Shown here piece by piece: positions 25,520-35,169 of a stretch of 64,000 nucleotides of DNA. A model generated the notes under the pieces. The model was not told the DNA's origin. It worked only from the letters and a program-made list of their open reading frames with translations, and did no database searches. The first letter of the stretch is position 1, and every line of letters begins with the position of its first letter. The DNA is from JBNRMW01 sp050309795 (GTDB taxonomy: Bacteria > Bacillota_I > Bacilli_A > Erysipelotrichales > Erysipelotrichaceae): NCBI GenBank assembly GCA_050309795.1, contig JBNRMW010000036.1:1-64000 (forward strand), read 5' to 3'. Both the position numbers and the translations under genes were made by a program.

Positions 25520-26310
25520 GCGTTTTTGGCTTCCTTTCTAACCTTGCGTGCTTTATGTTGATAGTGACCAATAATGTTGGTAGAGACCATTCGCGGAACG
25601 AGTTTCGACAGTAAAGCCCCCACTTTATTGGTTAATTTCGGAATAATAATCACTTTGTTTTTGGTCATCGCCCTTAAGCTTTCATTAACCACTTGATCGA
25701 TGGAAGATTTCGCTAAATCTGCCACAGGATTCATTTTCGGAAAGTCAGCATTTAATCCAAATTTAGTTGGCGTTGGACCTGGGCAAAGTGCCCCTACATA
25801 GACGTTGAATGGTTTCATTTCTACCGCCAAACTTTGGCTTAACGAAAGGACATAATTTTTAGTCGCATAATAAGTCGCCATGTACGGTCCTGAAAAATAG
25901 CCTGCTAAACTAGCAACATTAAGCAAATAACCACGGTGCTTCTTGGCCATGGTTTTTAAAACAACATGGGCAATTTGTGACATTGCTAGAATATTTGTTT
26001 CAATCATCGACTCGATTCGTGGCCAAGGTGCATCAATATATCCATCTAGGTCACCAAAACCAGCATTGTTGATAACCACATCATATTCTACCTCTCGAAC
26101 TTGATTGAGAAAATGCTGCCGTTGGTCGCGGTTGGCCAAATCCACCTGCCACAAAAAAACTTCACATTGATCTTGGTATAAATCTCTAAGTTCGAGTAAT
26201 TTGTCATTATTTCGACCTAGTAAATGCAAGCAGTCGCCCCGTGATCCATAATAATGGGCAAAGGCTTCGCCAATACCAGAGGTTGCTCCAGTAATTAAGA
26301 CCTTTAACAT
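25516..26310 (-). CDS. Short-chain dehydrogenase/reductase
   Basis: A 264-residue SDR of the classical DltE/YqjQ-like type. Cofactor loop TGATSGIG (7-14), NNAG (81-84), catalytic S134 and Y147-x3-K151 are all present, so it should be an active NAD(P)H oxidoreductase. The C-terminal extension is basic and partly hydrophobic, suggesting membrane association. The substrate is unknown. Coupled to ppaC by ATGA. Confidence 0.85.
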   Translation of the reverse strand: MLKVLITGATSGIGEAFAHYYGSRGDCLHLLGRNNDKLLELRDLYQDQCEVFLWQVDLANRDQRQHFLNQVREVEYDVVINNAGFGDLDGYIDAPWPRIESMIETNILAMSQIAHVVLKTMAKKHRGYLLNVASLAGYFSGPYMATYYATKNYVLSLSQSLAVEMKPFNVYVGALCPGPTPTKFGLNADFPKMNPVADLAKSSIDQVVNESLRAMTKNKVIIIPKLTNKVGALLSKLVPRMVSTNIIGHYQHKARKVRKEAKNA

Positions 26311-26372
26311 GTGTATATCCCTCCTTTATCTTATCTATTGTACTAATAAAACGTGGTTTTATCTATATAATA

Positions 26373-26780
26373 TTAGAAATTGAATTCCGAATAATTTAAA
26401 ACATCCAAGATATGCTGAATATTACCATCGCCAGCAAACAATTTTCGGTCTTGAAAATCTGCGGAGGTAGAAATCCATTTCAGAGGCTGGCGTTCTGCAA
26501 CCAAGGGAACCTGATCATCAATTTCACCAACCGCAATAGCTAAGGAATAGTTTAAAAAATGATAGTCAAAGGTCATCGCATGACACAAGGTGATTTGACT
26601 CGGAGCAATCCCCGTCTCTTCTTCAAGTTCTCGATAACAGGAATCCAGAATGCTTTCCTGCCCTTCTACCTTGCCTCCAGGAAAATTATATAAACCCATA
26701 TACGGATCTTTTTGACGCAACAACATCAATACTTTTGAGCGATCCAAATTAAAAACAATGACGATATTTACAATTCTCAC
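26373..26780 (-). CDS. Nudix hydrolase
   Basis: A 135-residue MutT-like protein with a complete Nudix box starting GGKVEGQES and ending RELEEETGI (G-x5-E-x7-REUxEExGU), which binds the metal for pyrophosphate hydrolysis. It resembles the 8-oxo-dGTP-cleaning group, but the substrate is not certain. It is coupled by a 4-bp overlap to the second subunit of the ABC exporter. Confidence 0.85.
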   Translation of the reverse strand: MRIVNIVIVFNLDRSKVLMLLRQKDPYMGLYNFPGGKVEGQESILDSCYRELEEETGIAPSQITLCHAMTFDYHFLNYSLAIAVGEIDDQVPLVAERQPLKWISTSADFQDRKLFAGDGNIQHILDVLNYSEFNF

Positions 26781-28573
26781 GAGACGCCTCCATGTTGTTG
26801 AGCAACCAAAGCCGCATAGCGACCCCCTTGTTGGCAGAGATCGTCGTGATCGCCCCGTTCAATGATTTCTCCATTTTCAATAACTAAGATGGCGTTCGCA
26901 TTACGAACCGTTGATAAGCGGTGAGCAATTACAAAGGTTGTTCGATTTTCCATGAGCTTATCCATCCCTTTTTCTACTAATTCTTCGGTCCGAGTATCAA
27001 TGCTCGAGGTCGCTTCATCTAATATCAATATTTTTGGATTGGCTACCGCGGCACGAGCAATATTAATTAATTGTTGTTGACCTTGGGAAAGTCCTTCCCC
27101 AGATCCTTGGATCACCGTGTCATAACCATGAGCTAGGTGCAAAATAAACCCGTGCGCATTTGCTAATTTTGCCGCCTCGATCACCTCTTCATCCGTTGCA
27201 TCTAAGCGACCATAGCGAATATTTTCCATAATTGTGCCGGTAAACAAATGGGTATCTTGAAGCACCATCGCAATATGTCGACGGACACTATAGCGATCTA
27301 GTTCGCGAATATCGATGCCATCAATCGTAATTTTTCCCGAATCAATATCATAAAAGCGCGTAATTAAATTCGTAATGGTTGTTTTTCCCGCCCCCGTCGA
27401 GCCGACTAGCGCAATTTTTTGATTGACTTTGGCCCAGAAACTGACATCTTTTAAGACGGGAGTCCCTTCAACATAGGAAAAATTAACCTGTTCAAAACGG
27501 ACTTCTCCTAAAACATTCCTTAATGGTGTTGAAGCATCATTGATCGCTTCTAAGGGTTCATCTAAGACTTCAAAAATCCGCGAAGCCGAAGCTAGAGCAC
27601 TAATCAATTGGGTGTATTGATTCGCCAACATATTCAACGGCCGACCAAAAGATCGGGACATATTAACGAAGGCACCCAAGCCACCAACGGTTAACATCCC
27701 TTGAATCGCTAAATGCCCTCCAACAATGCCACTAATCGCGTAGATTAATTGGTTAATATTTTGCATCAAAGGCATCATTAACATCCCATAAGCTTGAGCC
27801 CTATAAGATTTTTGTGAAAACGTTTCGGAAGCTAAATCCATTTCTTGAAGACTAATCGGATTGCGGTTAAACACTTGATTGACCACATTCCCTTCCATGG
27901 CTTCTTCAATATAACCGTTGAGCATTCCTAAACTTTTTTGGCGTTCACGGCTTGTCTTTCGTGCTATGCCACCTATTTTATTGATTAAGAAAAACATAAA
28001 TGGCAGCAGGCCAACAATAACTAAAGACAATTGCCAACTAATCGTAATCATCATCACAAAGGTTCCAATCAATAACACAAAATTATTAAAAAACATGACC
28101 AAGGTATCCCCTAAAATCTGGGAAATAGACGCCATATCGTTATTAAAACGCGAGAGCAAGTCCCCCTGCAAATGCCGATCATGAAAACCAACAGATGTTC
28201 GAGTTAAATGCGCATATAAATCTTTTCGCATATCGTAAGAGGTGTCTTGAGCGACTTTTAACATAATTCTTGAAGTCATATACGTGGCCACAATTTCAAT
28301 GAGATAGACACTCATTAATACCGTCAGCCAAATCCCCATGAGACGATTCATTTCCTGAAGGGTAATTTGTTGGTGAAAAGCTCGTTCAACGACTTCTAAG
28401 ACGGGTTTAATCGCATAGGAGGTGAAGACGGTAATTCCGGTAGTTAACAACGACAAGAAAATAGCAAAATACACAAGGCGTCGGTTAGGACCAAGGTACT
28501 TTAACAAGCGTAAAATGGCTTTTTTATCCGCTTTTTTCCGAGTGCCATTAGCAATTGGGCGTGGTCTAAGCAT
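26777..28573 (-). CDS. ABC exporter half-transporter, catalytically complete subunit
   Basis: A 598-residue type IV exporter subunit: six membrane helices (about 35-330) then the nucleotide-binding domain with Walker A GSTGAGKTT, the signature in degenerate form LSQGQQQ, and Walker B LILDEATSS with the catalytic glutamate intact. With the next gene it forms a heterodimer of the BmrCD/LmrCD/TM287-288 kind, in which this chain supplies the complete Walker B. Such pumps export drugs, lipids or peptides. Overlaps its partner by 8 bp. Confidence 0.88.
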   Translation of the reverse strand: MLRPRPIANGTRKKADKKAILRLLKYLGPNRRLVYFAIFLSLLTTGITVFTSYAIKPVLEVVERAFHQQITLQEMNRLMGIWLTVLMSVYLIEIVATYMTSRIMLKVAQDTSYDMRKDLYAHLTRTSVGFHDRHLQGDLLSRFNNDMASISQILGDTLVMFFNNFVLLIGTFVMMITISWQLSLVIVGLLPFMFFLINKIGGIARKTSRERQKSLGMLNGYIEEAMEGNVVNQVFNRNPISLQEMDLASETFSQKSYRAQAYGMLMMPLMQNINQLIYAISGIVGGHLAIQGMLTVGGLGAFVNMSRSFGRPLNMLANQYTQLISALASASRIFEVLDEPLEAINDASTPLRNVLGEVRFEQVNFSYVEGTPVLKDVSFWAKVNQKIALVGSTGAGKTTITNLITRFYDIDSGKITIDGIDIRELDRYSVRRHIAMVLQDTHLFTGTIMENIRYGRLDATDEEVIEAAKLANAHGFILHLAHGYDTVIQGSGEGLSQGQQQLINIARAAVANPKILILDEATSSIDTRTEELVEKGMDKLMENRTTFVIAHRLSTVRNANAILVIENGEIIERGDHDDLCQQGGRYAALVAQQHGGVS

Positions 28574-30305
28574 CGAAATCCCCTCCTTTATTTACTTGTG
28601 ATTCATAAATCTCTTGATAAGTTTGTGAGTGAACCAAGAGTTCTTGATGGGTGCCTTGGGCAACAATTTCACCATCATCCATAACGAGGATTAAATCTGC
28701 ATCTTTAACTGAAGAAATTTTTTGAGCAATATTTAGGATCGTTGTTCCCTTCAGTTCTTGAGCAAACATCGCTAAGACCCGCGCTTCCGTTGCGGCATCC
28801 AGGGCACTAGTACTGTCGTCTAGCAATAAAATTTTCGGTTGAGCAACAATCGCTCGCGCGATACAGAGACGCTGGCGTTGTCCGCCCGATAAATTACTTC
28901 CTCCTTGTTGTAATTCCATCTCAAATCCTTCTGTAGAAGCATCAATAAACGATTTCGCATCCGCAATCTCACTAGCCCATTCAAGGATCTCTAGTGGGGC
29001 ATCTTGATTTCCCCACCGTAAATTATAAGCAATGGTTCCCGAAAACAAGGTGTTTCGTTGGGGCACAAACCCAATAATTGAGCGCAGTTGTTCTAGAGAT
29101 AAATCATTAATATTAATTCCATCAATTTTAATTTCTCCCGATTGGGGAATGAGCAAACGTTCTAGTAAATGAAAAAGCGTTGATTTACCCGATCCAGTGG
29201 AACCGATAATACCAACCATCTGACCTGGTTTAATTTGAAAAGACACATTTTTAATCACATCCAACTCGTTTTCTTCAAAAAATTTAAAAGAAACGTTCTC
29301 GAACTCAATCGCTCCTTGGGGATTCTCAAGAACAACTGGAACCTCTGGATCCACAATTTCGATTGTTTCATCTAAGATTTCATTAACACGATCATACGAC
29401 GCTTTCGCCATCGCAGACATATTAAAAACCATCGTTAACATCATTAAACTAAACAGCGTATACCGCATGTAATTTATAAAAACTAAAATATCCCCCAGTA
29501 AAACCGCTCCTGGGCCGACCACCAATTGAGCACCAATACCTAAAATCAGTAAGGTAGAGATGTTAATAGCAAACATCATGATTGGATCAAAGAATAAGAG
29601 ATATTGCATCGCATGGAGATTCTTTTGACGCAACCCGCTATTTGTCTCATCAAAGCGTATGTCTTCATCACTCTCACGAACAAAGGACTTAATGACGCGG
29701 ATATTGGTTAGTCCTTCTTCAACATATTGATTGAGACGATCAACTGCTTTTTGTAAAATCGAAAATCGCGGAAACGATTTATAAATAATAAATCCAATCG
29801 CTGTTAATAAAATCAACAACATCAAGATCAACATATAAGCAATTTGATACGACGAATTCCAAACAATGATGACTGCAGACACCAACATAATCGGGCCGCG
29901 CACCAATAGCCGCATCCCAAACATGATGGTTCGTTGAATAAAGTCTAAGTCATTGGTCAAACGGGTAATCAGCGAGCCCGTCGTATAGCTGGAGTAAGTA
30001 CGGAGCGAAAACTGTTGAATTTTCGCATACATCTTCGTGCGTACCCCATGGGTAATTTTATTTGAAACTAAGGCCGATAAAGTCGTTGAACTCACGCCAA
30101 AAATAATATTAATGAGCGCTAAAAAGACCATAAACAACCCGATCTTCCAAATATAGGCCATATCTAATTGGGCAATACCAACATCGATAATATTTGCTAA
30201 TAATTGAGTTTGCCAAAGCTCGACAACAATAACTAAAATGGTGCTAATCACCGCAATGATGGTTGACCATTTTTGTCTTTTAAAGCCGCTCAAAAATTCT
30301 TTCAT
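28566..30305 (-). CDS. ABC exporter half-transporter, degenerate-site subunit
   Basis: A 579-residue partner of the 598-residue subunit. Six membrane helices, Walker A GSTGSGKST, canonical signature LSGGQRQR, but Walker B reads LLLDDSTSALD: the catalytic glutamate is aspartate. This division (one degenerate site, formed by this Walker B and the LSQGQ signature of the partner) is the rule for heterodimeric exporters. First gene of a set that ends with the Nudix gene. Confidence 0.88.
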   Translation of the reverse strand: MKEFLSGFKRQKWSTIIAVISTILVIVVELWQTQLLANIIDVGIAQLDMAYIWKIGLFMVFLALINIIFGVSSTTLSALVSNKITHGVRTKMYAKIQQFSLRTYSSYTTGSLITRLTNDLDFIQRTIMFGMRLLVRGPIMLVSAVIIVWNSSYQIAYMLILMLLILLTAIGFIIYKSFPRFSILQKAVDRLNQYVEEGLTNIRVIKSFVRESDEDIRFDETNSGLRQKNLHAMQYLLFFDPIMMFAINISTLLILGIGAQLVVGPGAVLLGDILVFINYMRYTLFSLMMLTMVFNMSAMAKASYDRVNEILDETIEIVDPEVPVVLENPQGAIEFENVSFKFFEENELDVIKNVSFQIKPGQMVGIIGSTGSGKSTLFHLLERLLIPQSGEIKIDGININDLSLEQLRSIIGFVPQRNTLFSGTIAYNLRWGNQDAPLEILEWASEIADAKSFIDASTEGFEMELQQGGSNLSGGQRQRLCIARAIVAQPKILLLDDSTSALDAATEARVLAMFAQELKGTTILNIAQKISSVKDADLILVMDDGEIVAQGTHQELLVHSQTYQEIYESQVNKGGDFDA

Positions 30306-30341
30306 TGGTTCCCCCTTTATTTATTTTATCTTAGTATCTTG

Positions 30342-30797
30342 TTATTCTACCACATTATCCTTAGCCAATATCATTTGGGCAAATTGTTGCCCTAAATCAT
30401 GGGCTTTTTGAATATCTTTTTGGGTAGGTACTTCAAAAATTGCGAGTGGCTCTAAAAGAAGGATTCCACCATGGGCTTCGATCCGTTTTTTCCAGACGGC
30501 TTGATATTCTCCCAGACCCCATCCATAACTTCCAAAAATGGCGATGGGTTTGTTATTTAAATACGGTAACACTTTTTCAAAATAGGGTTCGAATTCGGTT
30601 TCATCCAGCTCTTCCGTCCCTTGGGCTGGACAGCCAAAGAGAAGGCCATCCATGACTATGGCTTGCTTTGGTTGAGCATCGGCGACGTACTGTAATTGTA
30701 CGTCCACCCCTTCATGTTGTATTCCTTTGTAAAACGCTTTTGCTAACATTTCTGTGTTTCCGGTCGCAGTCCAATAGACAATTTGTATTTTTTTCAT
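30342..30797 (-). CDS. Flavodoxin
   Basis: A 151-residue flavodoxin with the FMN phosphate loop TATGNTE (10-16), the 50s-type loop FGCPAQGTEEL near 54-64, and the 90s-type loop GSYGWGLGEY. It carries electrons between ferredoxin-type partners and enzymes, and can replace ferredoxin when iron is short. It diverges from a WYL regulator with a palindrome between them. Confidence 0.88.
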   Translation of the reverse strand: MKKIQIVYWTATGNTEMLAKAFYKGIQHEGVDVQLQYVADAQPKQAIVMDGLLFGCPAQGTEELDETEFEPYFEKVLPYLNNKPIAIFGSYGWGLGEYQAVWKKRIEAHGGILLLEPLAIFEVPTQKDIQKAHDLGQQFAQMILAKDNVVE

Positions 30798-30821
30798 TTT
30801 TTCCCTTTCTTTTCTCCTTAT

Positions 30822-30841
30822 TTTAAGGAATGTACCTTAAA
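30822..30841. promoter_or_regulatory. Palindromic operator between flavodoxin and WYL regulator
   Basis: TTTAAGG-AATGTA-CCTTAAA, a perfect 7-6-7 inverted repeat. An extended -10 (TGCTAAAAT, box at 30859-30864) for the regulator gene lies 17 nt downstream, so the palindrome covers its -35 region. It is a strong candidate site for the WYL protein. Confidence 0.6.
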
Positions 30842-30881
30842 TTGGTCAATGATTATGCTAAAATAAAAATGAGGTGAGCTC

Positions 30882-31853
30882 ATGAGTAAATATAAAAATG
30901 CTTTATTCCCTATCTATCAGATTCTGCACGACGAGACCGATGATGATCGGTATTTAACGCAACCCCAAATCCTTTCCCTTTTGGAAGCCCGCTATCAAAT
31001 ATCGCTCGATCGACGGACCCTTTACGATCAAATTGGTTATCTGAACTACTATGGTATTGAGGTGGAGACGTTCCAAGAAAACCGAAAAGGATATCGCCTC
31101 TTAACCCGCTTATTCGAAAAGGAGGAAGTGGCTATTTTAATTCATTTACTCCAAGGTGCGACCTTTATTCCCGAACAATTAACGAAGGGATTAATTAATA
31201 AAGTCTTATCCACACAATCGAGTATGAATCAAAAGGATTTACAGCTTCACCCTCTTGTTTATCAAGCCCATAAGACGAGTAATAAACAAATGATTAATGT
31301 TCTTTTATTAATCATTGAAGCGATTACCCACGACCATCCCATTCAGTCGGATTATCTCCGTTACAATCTCCGGAAAAAACTTGAAGCTCGACGGAGCCGC
31401 CCCTATGTTTTACATCCATATTATATTGTAAACTGGAATGAAAAATTATATTTAATTTGTAAACACGACATCTACAAGGAAATTGCCTTTTATAGAATTG
31501 ATAAAATGCGTAATGTCAAAATACTCGACCGACGCGATCGCTACCCATTGAATAAGGCTATTGATCCTTACTCTTATGTGAGCCGGCGGCCGTATATGTA
31601 CCAAGGTGAGATGATTGAATGTACCTTGCGTTGCCAAAATCAAATACTAGACGATGTAATTGACGAATTCGGTCAGGATATCTTTATCCGCGAAGACGGT
31701 TTTGAGCACTTCATTCTCAAGCTCTCCATTACCAAGACCGGATTATTGTATTGGGTTGCTCAGTTCCACGATCGAATTGAGATCCTTGAACCGAAAACAC
31801 TACGTCAGGATTATTTAGATATCTTGGAAAAGACACGGGCACTTTACCAGTAA
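30882..31853 (+). CDS. WYL-domain transcriptional regulator
   Basis: A 323-residue DeoR-like/WYL regulator. A winged helix-turn-helix occupies about residues 10-70 (SLDRRTLYDQIGYLNYYGIE), followed by the WYL ligand domain with HPYYIVNWNEKLYLICK and FYRIDKMRNVKIL, then a C-terminal WCX-like region. WYL domains bind nucleotides, single-stranded DNA or other small ligands. GAGGTGAG precedes the ATG. Its position opposite the flavodoxin gene suggests that it controls that gene and itself. Confidence 0.85.
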   Translation: MSKYKNALFPIYQILHDETDDDRYLTQPQILSLLEARYQISLDRRTLYDQIGYLNYYGIEVETFQENRKGYRLLTRLFEKEEVAILIHLLQGATFIPEQLTKGLINKVLSTQSSMNQKDLQLHPLVYQAHKTSNKQMINVLLLIIEAITHDHPIQSDYLRYNLRKKLEARRSRPYVLHPYYIVNWNEKLYLICKHDIYKEIAFYRIDKMRNVKILDRRDRYPLNKAIDPYSYVSRRPYMYQGEMIECTLRCQNQILDDVIDEFGQDIFIREDGFEHFILKLSITKTGLLYWVAQFHDRIEILEPKTLRQDYLDILEKTRALYQ

Positions 31854-31897
31854 GCCCCTGATTTCATGATATACTAGGACTAATAGGAGGTGCGTTT

Positions 31898-32131
31898 ATG
31901 TCACATGATCATAACCCAATAAAAGAAGAAGATGTGAGGAAGCCCTATATACCGGTTCCAGAAACAAAAGTTCCTCAAAACAAACCTCAGGTATCAACAG
32001 AATTAGAAAACCCATTAAATGAACCTGAAGCCACCACGACCACTTTAGAAGATTTGAAATATGGTCCGGACGATGAAGATTTAGACCATGCCGAAAAATC
32101 GGATGTCTATCCAAATCACACCAACAAGTAA
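31898..32131 (+). CDS. Small acidic protein of unknown function
   Basis: A 77-residue hydrophilic protein, rich in E, D, P, N and T, without membrane helix or known motif, likely disordered. It is supported by a perfect TAGGAGGTG ribosome-binding site, a TATACT box at 31870-31875 and a terminator 7 nt after the stop. Function unknown. Confidence 0.65.
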   Translation: MSHDHNPIKEEDVRKPYIPVPETKVPQNKPQVSTELENPLNEPEATTTTLEDLKYGPDDEDLDHAEKSDVYPNHTNK

Positions 32132-32138
32132 TTAAAAA

Positions 32139-32165
32139 CTAGTCCCTGCGGACTAGCTTTTTTTT
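32139..32165 (+). terminator. Intrinsic terminator
   Basis: CTAGTCC-CTGC-GGACTAG (32139-32156) followed by C and eight T. It closes the small acidic-protein gene and overlaps the 3' end of the opposing small membrane-protein gene. Confidence 0.85.
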
Positions 32166-32368
32166 CGATAATAACTAATTAATGTATCTACGACAGCCTT
32201 ACCCACCGGAATAACCAATGCCGAAGCGAGCGCTTTGAATTCTGTTTGTCGTTGTGGTTGAGTAACGGGTAGTTCTACTGGAGTTGTCTCTTTTTCTTGT
32301 TGTTTAAGATAATAGGCCAAGGCTCCAATCGCAGCTAACCCTAAAATGATATAACCTGTTTTTTTCAT
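32153..32368 (-). CDS. Small single-pass membrane protein
   Basis: A 71-residue protein with a short N-terminus, one membrane helix (about 5-21, GYIILGLAAIGALAYYL) and a soluble tail. No cleavage site is obvious, so it is an anchored protein of unknown function. GGAG lies 11 nt before the ATG. It is 44 bp downstream of the lpd gene and may be an independent small gene. Confidence 0.55.
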   Translation of the reverse strand: MKKTGYIILGLAAIGALAYYLKQQEKETTPVELPVTQPQRQTEFKALASALVIPVGKAVVDTLISYYRKKS

Positions 32369-32412
32369 GGTTCTAATAACTCCTTCTGTTCTTCATTATA
32401 CATAATTTAACC

Positions 32413-33750
32413 TCAAGTTGCTTGATATTGAAGAAACGCTTGCATCAAAACTTCTGATAAAGATGGATGCGGGAACACGACTTGGGCGAGGTCTTGAATT
32501 CTTAGCTCTTGAATCATCGCCAATTGTAGAAAAGGAATAATTTCTGAAGCATGGTAACAGTAGAGATGGGCGCCTTTGATGACGTCCGTTTCGGGATCTA
32601 TTAACAACTTCAGCCATCCTCGTTCTTGGTTTTCAACTAAAGCCTTTCCATGTCCTGTCATCAACACTTTTATCGACTTTAATCCCTTGACATCTTGAGA
32701 ATTCACGCCAATACTAGCGGCTTCTATATTCGTGTATAAAATAGAAGGAATAATTTCCAAGTTTTGACGTCGTTTCTTTCCTAAGATGTGTTCGATAACA
32801 CTTCGCGCTTGGGCGGTTGCTAAATGAGCTAATTGGATTTCACTACTTGCATCCCCGACGCAGTAAATACTTGGTATCGACGTTTGGAAATCGGCGTTCA
32901 CAAGAATGCGTTGGCCATCTTTTGCTAAAATTTCATCGCCACCAATACCCCGTGGTGTGCGCCCTGTCGCGACTAAAATACGACTGGTTTTCACATGATG
33001 TACTTCTTTTTTCGTTCGAACCAGCAATTCTTTAGGGTTCATAATTTTTTCAGCCAAAGCATTAACATGAATTTCAGCCCCTTGTTGTCTCAGGGCGAGC
33101 GCGACGTTTTGAGCAAATTCCCGTTCCATCATTGGTAATATTCGACCCTGCGCTTCAATGAGGGTAACTTTTTTGCCTAAGTTCAAATAAAGTTGGGCAA
33201 TCTCCACCCCAATAACTCCTGCCCCGATAATCGTTAAATGATCGACATCATTAACATTAAATTCTAAAATATGGTCGCTGTTAACCGCATGTTCACTACC
33301 TTCAATCGGAATTTTGGCTGATTTGGCTCCGGTCGCAATCATCAGATGTTTCCCAGAGATGAGCTGATTATTAATCAAGACTTGATGGCCATCGACTAAG
33401 CGAGCAATCCCCCTAATGGTGGTGACCTGCGCTTTTTCTAATGCTGTTTCAATGGCTTGTCGTAAGTTTTCAATGATGGAATCTTTTCGTTTCGCCATTT
33501 CTCGGAAGTTTGGGTAGACCGGACTGGATTGAGGAAAACCAAAGCGAGCTAGTTGCTTGCTTTCATAAACCCGTTTGGAAGATTCTAGTAAGGTTTTCGT
33601 TGGAATACACCCATGGTTTAAACAGGTCCCACCAACTTCTCGAGATTCAATTAAACAAATATTCAAGCCCTCTTGTGCCCCGTAGAGTGCCGCTTCATAC
33701 CCCGCGGGTCCCGCACCAATTATGACGACATCATACATATACGTCACCAT
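32413..33750 (-). CDS. lpdA: Dihydrolipoyl dehydrogenase (L-protein)
   Basis: A 445-residue flavoprotein disulfide reductase that reoxidises the lipoyl arm of GcvH with NAD. FAD loop GAGPAGYEAA, redox-active cysteines GGTCLNHGC (C43, C48), NAD loop GAGVIGVEIAQ, second FAD motif YCVGDAS, and the C-terminal catalytic HPSLSE (H428, E433). It is the last gene of the glycine-cleavage operon and begins directly after the gcvPB stop, with GAGGAGA overlapping that gene. No other 2-oxoacid dehydrogenase is nearby, so it is dedicated to GcvH. Confidence 0.92.
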   Translation of the reverse strand: MVTYMYDVVIIGAGPAGYEAALYGAQEGLNICLIESREVGGTCLNHGCIPTKTLLESSKRVYESKQLARFGFPQSSPVYPNFREMAKRKDSIIENLRQAIETALEKAQVTTIRGIARLVDGHQVLINNQLISGKHLMIATGAKSAKIPIEGSEHAVNSDHILEFNVNDVDHLTIIGAGVIGVEIAQLYLNLGKKVTLIEAQGRILPMMEREFAQNVALALRQQGAEIHVNALAEKIMNPKELLVRTKKEVHHVKTSRILVATGRTPRGIGGDEILAKDGQRILVNADFQTSIPSIYCVGDASSEIQLAHLATAQARSVIEHILGKKRRQNLEIIPSILYTNIEAASIGVNSQDVKGLKSIKVLMTGHGKALVENQERGWLKLLIDPETDVIKGAHLYCYHASEIIPFLQLAMIQELRIQDLAQVVFPHPSLSEVLMQAFLQYQAT

Positions 33751-35169
33751 CTAAATCTCCTCTACCGCCTCTTTTTGGTATCTGAGGATTGGTTTACGAG
33801 CGGCTTCGACTTCATTCACACGACCAATAATGGTTTGATGAGGTGCAGATTTTAAGTATTCTGGATCGTCATAGGCTTTTTGATACAGTTCATGGAGAAC
33901 ATCCGAGAACCAGTCCAAGGTTTCCTTGGTTTCGGTCTCCGTTGGTTCAAACATCAAGGCTTCCGCGACGACAAGTGGGAAATACATCGTTGGTGGATGG
34001 ACCCGATGATCCAACATGGCTTTGGAAAAGTCCAAGGCGGAGACACCTGTTTCCTTTTTTAACTTGTCTAAAGAAACAACAAATTCATGCATACAAAGTC
34101 GATCGGCTTCAAAGATATCAGACAAAAGTACACGTAAGTAATTGGCATTCAATACAGCGTTTTCGCTGGTCTGACGAATCCCTTCTTTTCCAAGGGTCTT
34201 TATATAGGTTAACGCCCGTAAAAACACTAAGAAATGACCATGAAAAGCTTTAACTCGACCAATGGATTGTTCTGGCGTAAAGAAAGCCAAATCTTTAACC
34301 ATTGGCGTTGGCATGAATGGTTCTAACAATTTATTCACAGCTACGGGCCCTGATCCCGGACCTCCACCCCCATGCGGTGTCGAAAAGGTTTTATGTAAAT
34401 TTAAGTGAATCGCATCAAAACCCATATCGCCTGGTCGAACATGACCCATAATAGCATTCAAGTTCGCGCCATCATAATATAAAAGTCCACCAATCCCATG
34501 GATTATTTCCGCAATCTCCACAATGTCTTTTTCAAACAAGCCAAGTGTATTTGGATTGGTTAACATGAGGGCTGCTGTTTTTTCACTAGCCAGTTTTTTT
34601 AATTCTTCTACATCCACTAAACCATTATGCGATTTTACTTCAACCACTTTAAATCCACACATATTTGCTGAGGCGGGATTGGTTCCATGGGCAGAATCTG
34701 GTACGATTACTTCTAATCGATCAAGATCGCCCCGTGATTGATGGTATTTTTTAATCATCAACAAGGCTGTCCATTCGCCATGAGCGCCTGCTGCTGGTTG
34801 AAAGCTCATCGCTTCCATACCGGTGATTTCGCAGAGATAGTCGCTTGCTAATTCGAATACTTTCATCGCTCCTGGTACCGTATAAATAGGTTGTAAAGGG
34901 TGAATTTCAGTAAATCCTGCTAAGCTAGCAACATCTTCATGTAGTTTTGGATTGTATTTCATAGTACAAGAACCTAGGGGGTAAAATCCCTCATCAATAC
35001 TATAGGTTTTCTTTGCTAAACCGGTGTAATGACGCACAACTTCAAATTCAGCGACTTCTGCCAGTTCCAGAGGATCTTGACGCGATTGACTGAAGGTGAT
35101 GGTTTCAACATTGGTAGCAGGTAGTGAAAATTGATTTTTTCCAACGAAACTTTTTTCATAAATTAACAT
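33751..35169 (-). CDS. gcvPB: Glycine dehydrogenase (decarboxylating) subunit 2
   Basis: A 472-residue P-protein half with the pyridoxal-phosphate lysine in NLHKTFSTPHGGGGPG (K260) and the typical LGSCTMKYNPK and PAAGAHGEWTALL segments. With GcvPA it removes CO2 from glycine and passes aminomethyl to the lipoyl arm of GcvH. It overlaps gcvPA by 7 bp; AAGGAG precedes its ATG. Confidence 0.95.
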   Translation of the reverse strand: MLIYEKSFVGKNQFSLPATNVETITFSQSRQDPLELAEVAEFEVVRHYTGLAKKTYSIDEGFYPLGSCTMKYNPKLHEDVASLAGFTEIHPLQPIYTVPGAMKVFELASDYLCEITGMEAMSFQPAAGAHGEWTALLMIKKYHQSRGDLDRLEVIVPDSAHGTNPASANMCGFKVVEVKSHNGLVDVEELKKLASEKTAALMLTNPNTLGLFEKDIVEIAEIIHGIGGLLYYDGANLNAIMGHVRPGDMGFDAIHLNLHKTFSTPHGGGGPGSGPVAVNKLLEPFMPTPMVKDLAFFTPEQSIGRVKAFHGHFLVFLRALTYIKTLGKEGIRQTSENAVLNANYLRVLLSDIFEADRLCMHEFVVSLDKLKKETGVSALDFSKAMLDHRVHPPTMYFPLVVAEALMFEPTETETKETLDWFSDVLHELYQKAYDDPEYLKSAPHQTIIGRVNEVEAARKPILRYQKEAVEEI

